This document shows, piece after piece, positions 12,431 through 24,100 of a DNA stretch of 64,000 nt (positions within the stretch are counted from its first letter, which is position 1; each line of letters starts with the position of its first letter). The stretch lies in NCBI GenBank assembly GCA_014549065.1, contig JACDOX010000008.1, positions 9,217,053-9,281,052 of the forward strand, in the 5' to 3' direction. The notes beneath the pieces are model-generated. The model saw only the letters and a list, made by a program, of their open reading frames with translations, had not been told where the DNA came from and searched no databases. Both the position numbers and the translations under genes were made by a program. The DNA is from Cardinalis cardinalis. Taxonomy: Eukaryota > Chordata > Aves > Passeriformes > Cardinalidae.

Positions 12431-14249
12431 AATCAAGTTATTTTTGGTGGAGTGCTGAAGAGTGCTGCAGAGGGAAAAGAAAGTTTTCCAGTCTTAGTGC
12501 TGCTGTTCTGTGATAGCTTCCAGCAGCAGCTCTTCCCTACACTGCTTGTTAGAAATGGCTCAACCGCTTAATCTGATATTAAAAATAAATAAATTGGTGT
12601 AGTCTAGATTTGTAGCCTAAAAATTTCATAAATTGTTAATNTTTTTCAGTACTGTAGGAAACAAAAATCTTAAAAGCAAATACTATGCTTTGTAAATACA
12701 CAGTCCAGTTATCCCCCCTTATACCAGTGAGGAAGAACAAGTCCCATTTTCAGGTAGAAATTTTTGAGGACTTTCCTATGATCAAAACCTACTGTACTTG
12801 GGGTTTTCTTTTCAGGCATCACATACAATGAGCTCACCTACAAAGAAGAGAAGCTTGGATTTTTTGGCCATTTTTTTCCTGGGTACATGAAACTGTAAGT
12901 AGATAACAAAAGTGTATTTGAGAGTTATATTGATACTTAGTCTTTTTGTGATCATAATTTCCTGGAATATGTCTGGATTTCTGGGGCAACTGTTAGCATA
13001 TGACAGGTACCAAGGAAATGCAACCTTATTGAAGGTTAAAGTGTATCCATCCACACTTTGGGTTCATGTATTTGGGTCCCACAATTTATACTTCCAAGCA
13101 AAACAGTGGAAACCATGTATATTTTTTATGTTTGCTAAATACATTGTATAGAACACAAAATCACATTCAACTATTATCCATGGATAAGAAGAAAAAGGGA
13201 GCACACGTAACACTTATTTTTGTTTTACGTTTGCTTATCCATTGATGTTTTATATATTTTAGATTAGGCACTTTTTTAGATTATTTGTCTTTGGTACAGC
13301 TGTGCTAATACACAATTATTGACTAAAATTTGTTCATAACTATGACACTTATCTGTGCTTTCAGGGCTGGTTATTGTCAATGTTTCTGTCTGGCACAGAA
13401 AGCAGATGCTTGACTATTTTTTCCATATCTGGACCTAATAAGTGAGGCNGTTCTTATCTATTTCTTTTAAACTTTCACCAGTTCATGCTGTTTAGGATGT
13501 GTTGCTTATGCAGACTGCTGTGGGGACCCTGGCCAATGACAAGTAAAGGATATCTCTGTGACAGCTTTTGTTTCCCTAAAATAGAGTTCTCTTCTTGGTA
13601 AGCACTTGAAAGGTATCAGTGGGGCTATTTTTAATCTCAGCAGACTGTTCTTATAAAATTCATTTGTAAGGAGACAGGAACAGCTTGTAGTTCTAAACCT
13701 TCTCTGAGATGACATGTTAGTGACAAACTTCTCTCCTTAATACATACAAAGATTTTGTTTCAAAGGAATTCTGTGATCAAAGCAACATAAATGATTTTTC
13801 TGAGTTCCAGAAAAGTCTTTCCTCCTGCTACTGTCCTTCGAATGGCCATTATATGATTCCATTAAGGAAAAGTTCTACCAAATAATATTTTCTTATGTTT
13901 TGATTCATTCTACTCAATTGTAGATCTCTTTTGAAATAGCTAGAACAATAATAATTTCTCATAGGGAATGAAACCTGCAGGTGAGATGTACTGAGGCTAT
14001 CTTTAAATGTTTGGCATGTCCTGCACTGAAAAGATTTGTTAAAGTAATGTATAGGAATGTCTTGATCTGTCACTGTAATTTTCAATAAGTAGAACTGAAT
14101 TTTTATATATAATTTGATATAATAAGCCTAGAAAAATCTGAAAGAGTTGGTAAAGGTAACTGTTCCATCTTACAGAGAGGAAGAGGAAGATAATCTCAAG
14201 ACAGGTGAGGTACATAAACATTTTGTTGGGACAATTTGAACTCAATCAA

Positions 14250-15165
14250 TTTAATTTGCATTTTACCCCACTATATCACGTAAGTATTGTAGCTTAGGCA
14301 GCAAAGCTGCTTAAGAATAATAGAACATTTTGGGTTGAAAGGGACCTTTGAAGGTCATCTAGATCACCTAGGTCATGGAAACATTGGTGACAACATACAC
14401 TGGTGGAAACATGGCTTCTTATTACACANGTTACCTTTCCTTGGACACACAAGTATTCACCTGCATTATGGATGGTATAAAAATATATTAGAAGTTGGCA
14501 CCCTTTCTGCAAGAATAGCTTTAGTACTAGAGCATATACTTGGATTTACAGTGACTTGGGAATAAATACTCCTGAGATTGTTATTAACCAGTCAGAAAAC
14601 TAAGGCTCAGGAAAGAAACAACGGTTGCTTTTGTTCTGCAGGTGTCACCACAGATAAGCCTAGTTTTAGAGTAATAGTTATGTGTCTATGATAGCAGAAT
14701 ACAGAACAGGCTGCAACCTGAGAAGCTCTGCCAAACAGTCACTGTCATGACTGCTGTGTGGACATAACTGTAATTTCCTTCTTTAGCTTCAACTGATCCA
14801 CTTGTTATTTGTTAATAGGAAAAAAGATTTATCTCCATGGGGGACCCTCTGTTAACTCCCACACAGTCTTTGACAGCTTCTGTATAAGCCTGCTGAAGAG
14901 GAAAAGGAGGAAACCCAGCAGCTTTACCTTAATCTGCTATGCTCACACCACCATTTGAAAAGATTTTCTTCACGCCTTGCAGCCCTGAGCAATAATCTCT
15001 CAGAGCCAGAGCTGACAAGTGGGTGGGGGAGCTCCTGGCACTGAAGGGGAGAGCTGGTGCTGCAGCATGAGAGAGCTCTTTGGCCCTTTTCTTTGTTATT
15101 TTACAAGTAATGGACTCATTTTGCTATTATTATTTGCTCACAGAATAATGGTCAGGATTTGAGGA
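14250..15165 (-). other. MYBPC3: Probable MYBPC3 3' untranslated region
   Basis: This follows the proposed TAG. A GC-richer stretch at 14,940-15,070 stands out from the AT-rich surroundings. No canonical AATAAA was found on the minus strand here; the left limit is set by an ATTAAA at 14,250-14,255 and is uncertain. The CR1 tail at 14,315-14,376 falls inside this span. Confidence 0.3.
14315..14376 (-). mobile_element. CR1-type LINE 3' tail fragment, minus orientation
   Basis: The plus strand reads aatagaacattttgggttga followed by aagggacctttgaaggtcat, the typical reverse complement of a CR1 3' end. Only about 60 bases are recognisable, so it is an old fragment. It lies near or just past the expected MYBPC3 3'UTR. 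Confidence 0.65.
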
Positions 15166-15173
15166 CTAAGGCA
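15166..15173 (-). CDS. MYBPC3: MYBPC3 terminal coding exon (exon 34 equivalent), probable
   Basis: In human MYBPC3 the last coding exon supplies only TG CCT CAG TGA, completing -RVPQ. Here the minus strand shows a pyrimidine-rich acceptor ttgtttccttgagag followed by TG CCT TAG, giving -RVP and stop. Phase agrees with exon 33 (which ends in a single G). Only 8 coding bases support it, so alternatives remain: an equally good acceptor at 15,039 would give a 13-residue tail starting VPGAPPP. No AATAAA follows before about 14.25 kb, where an ATTAAA lies at 14,250-14,255. Confidence 0.55.
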
Positions 15174-18100
15174 CTCTCAAGGAAACAAGGTGCTCAGATA
15201 AGGTTTGTTTTCATTTGACAGTTCAATTCCAGCTGGTGGCTTTTATGAAGCTTCCCATTGCTAGGAGTAAGTAAATATTGTTTACTTAGAGTATTTACAC
15301 AACAGTGCTGAAAACACAAATGAAACAAGAGAATTGATACTGTGGTGTGAAATATGTGTTGTCTCAGGCTAAAGTGTCAGCAGAGGGTTTGTTGGCAGGT
15401 AATGCCACCCTGAGAGAACTGGGCTGGTAGGAGTACTGGAAGTGCTTTTTCTTTGTCATAATATTTTAGAGTTGATGTTTCTTACCTGAAGTGAAGCACT
15501 GGGCTTTAGTAATGCTCTGCAACGCCCCTGTGCTTCAAATGAGTCTTACATATGTTAATTCAAAGCATCCAAGTATCTTCATCAGGTGTACAGTTCATAG
15601 TCTGAANGAAAGGCATGTACACTGAACAGGCAGCCAGCAGCCTCAATTGATGGGATTTAAATGGAAATTGTAGAAGCATCAAAACTTACAGTCAGTTTCA
15701 TGTCCAACTGGATAGAAATAATCAGCCTGAAGAGGTTATGTTTGTCTAAGNTACATATATTTTTCACATGGAAGGGTCTTTTTACTGGAGCAATAACAGA
15801 TTTTTCTTGTCTTGANGGAGAAAACTACTGGAAGAACTTAGTAGGACTGCTGTTTTTTAAGTAACTGCTATCAGCTGTGAAAGGCACTTAATGTGCCAAA
15901 AGAGACTGCTGCTAGGTAGGAATTTTTAAACTATGACCTATTTTAATTTTTTCTTTTACTATTGAACAAACTTTACACACTTCTAACAGTACTAAACNAC
16001 TACAAGATAAGAATATTTGCCATGACATTTAGAGATAAGGGTGATTTTACATCAGAGGAGATCTCACCCAGGAAGTGATAGTGTAGACTGTCTTTCATCA
16101 AGTAGTCTTTCAGGTGTGATGGGGGAAAATTGGGAGATACTTTGTTGTTCTTAACCAGGTAGGCTGGGAGAAGCTTCTCAGTGTATATGGTTTTAATCAG
16201 ATTGGGATGAAGATTATTTACTTAATAATTTATTTATTACCAGCATGGAATTAATGGGCAATTAGTGACTCTACTTTTAGGATCTGTGTCAGCCACTGAA
16301 CAGTTAAATGACTATAGTATANGTTGGCAAAACATCAGTAAACACCTACCATTTTCTGAAGACCTTTATTGAAATAATTACAGGAAGTTGAGACTTTGCA
16401 GGTGAAACTTCCCCCTTTTCCTCTTTTCAGGAAAGTGAGGAGTGGTTAGTGTTTGGAACTCAGAATTCTTATTTTTATGAAGACTTTTTAAAAACCTAGC
16501 TAGAGTTAGTGCTTCTCTTTTGTAATGCTTTGGATTTGCATTTGACTCATCGTCATTGGAAGTTTTGGAAATCAAAACTAATTTGTGTTTTTCAAGTGCA
16601 GCATTCTTAGAAGGCCCTATGGAATTAGGCCCCAACTTTTGCAATTCAGTCACTGCTTTGCAATATGCATTGTCCCACAGATGCTGGGATGGTCCTCTTG
16701 GTCCACTGCCTACTGGTCACAGGTTCTTTAGAATATGGATAATCTCTGTCTTTTACTTGNGGTATGTGCCTTTAGAAAAAATAATAGCATTGCTCAGAAA
16801 ATGTAAGCACAAAACAACGTAAACCTGGCTGCATATTTTCCTTTTAAAATTTTATTTATTTGTTGAGTAACAGCAATGTACAACAGACAAGTGTTAACCT
16901 GGAATAAGTTTGCTTTGGTTTTAGAGAGTATCNTTTTTTGTTCTGATATCATAATGAAATAATTAAAATACACGTCTCATGACCATCAGTGCTTTTATTA
17001 TAAAGATGCATTTGCTTGGTTAATACAACTAACACACTGTGTCAGATATGTTTTGCCATCCCAAGTGGCATGTTGGAGGCAGAGGAGGAGTGTTACTTCN
17101 TTTCCTTCGTGTAGCTTCTTCCAAAAGGCAATGCTGCCTGGATAAATATCATCTTCCTGCCATCTCCTGTGATCATTGAAATGTACTTCCCAGCCAGAAC
17201 TATCAACTACCACAGGAAAAAGCCTACCTCAGATACTCTTCAAACTTGTAGGTGAGAAGCTAGAAATGCCATTGTGTCATTTGCTTAGACAAAATCATCT
17301 GCAAAAATGCTTACATATCACTCATAGCCTTTCACAAAACTTCAGGAAGAGTTATGACAGCACGTTTATTACATTCATTCCAAGCTTCTCTTTAAAGTTT
17401 TTTATTTACGTGCAAATAGTCTCCCTTGCTAGAATTTTCACTGTTTCATCTGACATGCAAAATTATCCTTGTAGATTCGTGTCATGTCTCTGATTGGTAG
17501 GAAAAAACATCTAATAACTGGAATTCTATGCTGGTGTCTTTTTAAAAGCTAGAAAACAAGTAGTGAGTAATTATCAAAGGAATTATTTTCTATAAAAAGC
17601 AGAACAGTAGCTATAGCCAGTGGTTCCCAAGTGGTGTGGTTTGGACACAGTTCTGCTCGAGAGCACAGCAGTGGATATTTCAAGCTCTCACAGACAGTAA
17701 AAACAGCAGGAATGAAAGTTACATTCTATTGCACAGAGACAAATATATTTGTATATTTGTATTATTATATACTGTAAATAGTATGTCACTGCTTCATTAT
17801 TCTGAGCTACTTGTTTCTTATGAAGAATGTCAGAGTTCTGCAAAGAGAAAATGGAGTGAATTGTAGAATGGGGGGATTTATGCTTGTTTCAGACATTAGG
17901 AAAGGACTAGGGTTTTTTCAGTTTTACATGATTTTACTATTTTTAAAAAAAACATATTTTATGTATGTAATGGTGGAAAAGTTTTATCTTGATTTCTTTC
18001 AATTTCTTCATGTGGAGACAAGGGCAATCTAACTACGACAGATATATGAAAAGAGGAAATATTGTCTGAAAACACACTGAGTAAGCAGCACATTACAAGA

Positions 18101-21100
18101 CACTGCTGCCTCCTTGTACATGTATATTAAGTGATTGCTAAGATGAGCAGGACTCCTAAATGAGCAGAATTTGTGTTTCATTAATCTCTTCACTTTTCTT
18201 CTTTTCAAGTTCCACTCTAATGCTGAGACAGAAAATGGAGAGAAGGATTTATTGTCAAATACATTACCTGACTGCTATTATACCACTTCTTTCTTTTTAA
18301 GTCTAAAATGTACATTACATATCTAGATGCATTTAAATGTTAACTATACTTTCTTTGTTGAAGCGAGGTTATTGATATTAGTTAGCCCTATTTTAATAAA
18401 TAACAATCTCTTAGAGGGAGTGCTTGTGGTGAATTAAGAAAAAATGACAAGCAAGTATTCTGTTATTCTTACAGATTTTTACATTGGCACAGTGTATTAA
18501 GGTGCAGACCCATAAAATACTGACTAGTGAAAAACAAACAGAAATCAAAACAAATACACATATAAACATTATTGTTTATATTATACATATAAACAATGAT
18601 GTTTGTATGTNCATCTGTTTATAATAATATAAACATTCTCAAAATTCTCTACAATGAATATTTAATGATTGTTTATTCACAGATTTGACCAAACAGNCAT
18701 TGTTCCTTTTTCCAGTTGAATTATTTTTGTTCTTACCTTGACTTGCAGATCAACTGAGATTCAGAGTTTTACTGAGGAGCTGGAGAATGAAAAAAAGTTT
18801 AAGATATTATCAGACATTAAAGAATGGTAATTTTAAATTGAGACTTGGTACTGAAAGTGAAATATGGACACTCTCTAGTAGTTGCTTTTATCTGATGATT
18901 CTAAGAAGATTTAAGGTTCCCAAAGCAAGCTTCAGATGATGATAAAATTAATCTGTGAGCCCTGAGGGTATTGGTACCCAGCACTGCAAGGTGTACTGTA
19001 TGCACATTCCTGATTTAGCACCGAGTAAAATATTCAGCTTGGTGCTGTGTAGAAATACCTTCAGGCTTGCTGTGCTGAAAATGGATTTCCATCAATTACT
19101 GTTATGTAGGTCACTTTTGCAGCTTTTACTGGGTTTGAGCACTTAAAGTAATGCTACATACATTTGTATTGATAAATAGATATTTTACTGGCAGCTTTAC
19201 AAAAAATATTTAATATTTCATATTTTTTTATTCTGTTATAAACATGTGACTTTTGTTCCTGGTCCTTTTGACAAACAAAATAATTTGTTGCAGTTCCAAA
19301 AATGTTTGTGATGTAGTGTGTACTACCTTATACATATATCTGATAGCCAATGATGTGATTTAAAACCTTCAGTTACAGAATAAGCACAAAGTCTGATGAA
19401 GTTATCCTCGATGCAGTGGTTGTAGATAGACCTCCCTTCCACTGCTAACTATCTGCTCTAGATATAGCAAGTCAGAAGTGCAATACACCATCAGACCTGT
19501 GTTACCTAGCAAGTAACCTAATTCTATCATAATGCTTCAGAATGAAAAAAAAAATCTTACTGATGCATGTTATTAACAAACTTTTTATATACCACCCAAA
19601 AAATCAGATAAAGGGGAACTATGATTTTATTTCCTTTNAACTACCCATTAGTCTGTCTTCATTGCAGTGTTGGGGTTGTGCATAGGAATTATTTGATTAC
19701 CTCTGACATCCAGCCTGCACTCTATTTCAGCTTCCCCACACTCATTGACAGCTTTGCAGGTGTAGATGCCTCCGTCAAAGGGAGTGGGCTTGCGGATCTC
19801 CAGGGTCAGCACCCCCTGCTTACTGAACATGCGGTACTTGGCATCCCCAGAGAGATCCATTTTGTTTTTGAACCAGAATATCTTTGGCTGAAGAACAAAA
19901 AAGAAGATTTTTAAAATAGAAGGTAGAGAATGGAAGATTTACACCTGATCTTCCGGCCTCCTCTAGCCATCAAGTATATGAGGCTAAGTAGTGTGTGGTG
20001 TATTGTGAGGGGTATTATGAGGAGTATTTAAAAAGAACTGTTAATAATTTTTCAAGGAACATCTAATTCAGTACAAATTCATGAAACCAATAATTTAAAA
20101 GTTCAGTATTTTTGTTAACTCAAAAATAGCATATAGAAAATNTAGGTTTTTTCCCTCTTTTATTGCAATTAAAAAAAACAAAAACCAAAACCCAAACCCT
20201 ATTGACTGTCTACACATTCATTCATTTAGGAGTTATTTTGTTGTGCTTATTAAAATGTATTTGACTGCTACAAGTATCTTACAGAAGGGGAATTAAATGT
20301 CCAGATTATTAGAACAGAAGTGTCATAAAAGTCCACAGATGCTGGGTGGCCAATTTAGGATGCCAAGGTTTGGTCCAGGAAAGGATTTTCCAAACTCTCT
20401 AGCGTATCTTTAGAAACTTAAGGAATTTAAACATGAAGTTCCTGTTGGCTTCCGCTAAGGAATGAAGCGGTTGCTTCTATACCAGTTCAAGCTTTTATGT
20501 TTTGTTTGCAATCCTTGAAAATGTGCCTTTAATTTTTATAAATCAAATTTTGAAAATGAAAAATCTGATGAAACAAACTGCTTTTGTTTATTTCAAGCTC
20601 ATTAGTACATATAGTGAAGAAACAGTCTTTAAAGAATAGAAAAGCAAGTTTTACATTTATCTGGTTTTTTTTCAGACATTAATGTCTTCTGTTTCTTCAC
20701 CCATAAACCCCAAAACTACTTGCACTGTCTTTACAGAGTGCATTCAAATCTACTGAATCACTTTTGTCTTTCACCTGTGGTATGTCAGTCCAGTGCATCC
20801 CACCTGCAACTTGCTCAGTTTTCTTGACAGGTCTCTACTGGAATTTTTCCTGCCTTAACATTTTTTCCTTGTTTCTCTATAGCTTCTTTATCTTTCTGGA
20901 TATATGTCTCTTGTTATACTTCATTACTGGCAGGGCATGAGTACTATCTCTGCTTGCAGTGGTAACTTTTCCACTGCAAGCAGAGACAGTGCATGCCATA
21001 CAGATCATCCTGAGGTGTGCTTGAGAAACTACAATTATTAAGAACTGGGAACTTTTCATCCACATAAGATAATGAGAGCTTTGCAGAGCTCTGCTGCAGG

Positions 21101-24100
21101 TACTGAGACATTTTATCAAGGTTAATTTGGGCAATGGAAGTACAAAAACATATCTGGAAAAGCTGATTTAAGAGCATTAGGTGTACTGAAGGTTGAGGAC
21201 TACTTGGATCCTTCAGGCTAATGTGAAGGAGGAGCTAGCATGCCTGAATTGCAAAGCCTTCCATTACTGCACAAGAACAGCTGTAAAATTAAAAAGGTTT
21301 TTAAAGAGTCTTCTNAAAACCATGGAAACAGAATGAAGTGGATGCAGATGCACAAAAATGTCAGTTAACCAAGAGGGAATATTGTCAATAACACTGTCAT
21401 TTCTAAGCTGAGGCAGCTACTGGAAGATGGATTTTGCCTACAGTTGCTGGTGTTTATTCTGTAATGTCCTTGTTTTTTTGAAGCTGTTTACATGGATATG
21501 CTTCCTTTTTACTTTTGAGTTTTGTCTGGAGCTCCTTCTTTACACAATGAACGCAGCAAATGATTTTTTTAGATTTGGACTGAGAGATTGTTACATGTTT
21601 TGCTCTGTAGCAATCAGATCCTTTCACAGGTATGAGGTAGTGAAAGAAGCTGAAAATAAGTAGCCAGACATGAAGGGATTGTGCTCATTTAAGTTTAGGA
21701 CAAGATTATGTTTTAATATGGTAAATTCCTTCACTGCAGGCAAAAGTCTTATTTCCCTTTTCTGAGAAATCTAAATTTAGCTCCTAGCTGATACAGATTT
21801 TACTGCTTGTTCCTGATTAACAAAATAGTACATCTTTATGTATTCTTTGATGGGACTTTCATAAATATATTTAGAATGAGAAAATATTCCTGCGAGATTA
21901 AAAACCCAAACCAACAAAACCCCCGCAAAAAAACTTCACACGAGACCAGGCCTTATTCTAGTTAGCTTTGCAAAATAGCTCAGACTGTCAAAAACTTCTG
22001 TGGATGCATTGGTGTTACAGAAAAACTGCTGTTCCTCTGTGTCATTTGGTTAGCAGAACAGTAGATGACATTTAGCTGCTGCTTTCTTCAAACTCTGGAG
22101 AGAGCAGAGTATGGATTGTGAGCAGACCATTTTGTCATTGTTTGTGTTCTGCTGTGAGTAGGTTTTGTGCAGAGGTGGCGCATTTCCAGTGGTGTGGTGC
22201 CACCAGGAGCAGTGAGCGCCCTTCCTTCTGTCCCCATCACCGTGTCACCCCCCAGCTGTGCACAGACCCACCCAAGCACTCGCCCCCCTCTCTGCAGGCT
22301 CAGCTGTGAGCGAGGTGGGCATGACCAGGTGCCCTCTGGCTCCCCTGCACAGCCATGCCACGCTCAGCCACCCTGAGCTGGCAGGAAATCCTGCCTTGGT
22401 GCAGCAATGCCAGTGACAGTGGTGGCCGTACCTTGGGGATGCCTCTGACAGCACAGCTGAGGGTGGTGTTGTAGCCCGCGATCACAGAGCGGTTCACCAA
22501 AGGGTGGGTGAATTTAGGGGCTTCTGAGAAGTCGTGTTCTTTGTAACAAGGGGGTTTATAAGTGGTGCCTGCAGTTCAAAGAGACAAAATNGTAAGAACC
22601 GTGTTGGCGGTTCTGCTGACTTCTGTACAATCTATCTGTCATTTATTTTGTCTGTATCATTTTAAGAAGCTTCAAAACTTTTGGCATTTGTGATATAAAA
22701 AGTCTTTAAATACATTTCATTCTAGAACATATCTCATGTTTAATGTGTTAGTTAAGGTAAAAGGTCCTGGCAATCATGAGTTTTCAGCTTCTGTTAAAAA
22801 TATGACGGCCATATGTGTGCAGGGAAAGTCTTCACCACAGACATCTTCAACTTTTAACCCCAAAACAGAAATATAATCCCCCTGTTGTATTATTTACTTC
22901 AGACAATATAGTTTAGGAACACTGTGTGATTAAATATTTTTNAACTAACTTTTGTATTAGTACAGGAGATATGCCTAGATAAAGGCTCTTGATGCTAAAA
23001 CTCTTTTTAAGTGCTGGTTGCTAAATAATGAAAATATCTTTAGGGGTGCAACTAGTAAAACTGTATTTTCCATTTGCCAGTGTATTACTTCTGGTACTTA
23101 GTGGCTTTTGTGATCTTTGGTTTGAAGAATATGTTACCTGTTTTTTGNATGTGGGCAGGTTTTTTGGTGGTTGCAGCAGTTTCACTCAATCCACACAAAT
23201 TTTCACTGAAGATTCGAAAAAAATAGTCATTTCCCATAATGAGGTCTGACACGATACAGTTTGTGCGACGATAGTGATCAAAAACCGTGTACCATTCCTG
23301 TAACAAGACTGTACTGTTTAGAAAGATGTTATGAGAGGTCAGACTGGTGCTACTTTTGGTATGGAGAGAATTATTTTGTTACAAGGAAAAGACAGGCAGA
23401 CAGGTATTTGGCAATAACCTGTGAAATTAATATTATGTTATGCCCTGTGAAGATCAGCTGATCTATTTTCTTACTTTTATATTCTAGTGGTGTGATAGGC
23501 ATATTAATGCTTCCATTTTGAGAAAAAAATTCCCTCAACTCTCTACCATATTTTGGCCACACTCCTATCTGGGGAATCTGGTACAAGGTGTGTACTCAGA
23601 ATGTGACTGCTCAGTGGGCTCTTCCATGAGAAAGATGTTTTCCAGTTTGACAGGCATACATACCTCTCCCAGTACATACCCTGCTATGCCTAGCATCTCA
23701 CTTCAACTCTAACTCTTCCTCCCTCCCCTTCGATTTTTTGCTGCATTTATGAAAAATATAATTCCAAATAAAAACTATCATTCCACCTTCTAAGGAGAGC
23801 TGTCTATGCAGTCGCCTCCTGATACTGCATAGGCTTGGTCTCTCTTCAATTTTCTACTCAATATTTAGAATTATCTTTCACCTTTTGGGGTTTTTTTAGA
23901 TTCTATTTTTCAATGTTTAATTGCCTCTGAGGTGNCACAGGACACCTTGGACACACAAATGAGTGTCATGAACTCAGTCATTTCCTCAAGTCTGTGTTCC
24001 TGGAGCAGGTGCTGGTTTAACTCCCTTCAAAGCCGCAGACCCAGCCAAGTTCTTACCATTGTTTTTTTGTCAGCTTTCTGAATGGTGTAGCCCAAGATCT

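Larger units (their letters stand above)
8713..14310. other. Spacer between the MADD and MYBPC3 3' ends
   Basis: There is no supported gene. It holds two short local duplications (9988-10019 and 10836-10872), a pyrimidine-rich tract at 11,950-12,430 that keeps a long frame open by composition alone, and an exon-like segment at 12,816-12,895 discussed under findings. The remainder is AT-rich and unremarkable. Confidence 0.5.

Noticed and set aside
11957..12571. 204-codon plus-strand ORF between MADD and MYBPC3
   Set aside because: It lies in a pyrimidine-rich tract where stop codons are rare; the product is low-complexity Leu/Ser/Pro with no domain.
14990..15039. Alternative exon 34 at acceptor ctccccttcag|TGCCAGG
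   Set aside because: The acceptor is good, but the 13-residue VPGAPPP tail is not family-like. It cannot be fully excluded and is mentioned under exon 34.
18837..18849. Alternative exon 34 at acceptor ctttcag|TACCAAG
   Set aside because: Phase fits, but it would give a 14-residue tail unrelated to the conserved VPQ ending; the TGCCTTAG site is closer to the family.
19648..19700. Exon 33 frame continuing 16 residues past VR to a TAA, as an alternative C-terminus
   Set aside because: The GTAATC at 19,695-19,700 is a donor exactly where human exon 33 ends, exon length is then the human 187 nt, and the extra residues do not resemble any MyBP-C terminus. It is kept only as a possible intron-retention product.
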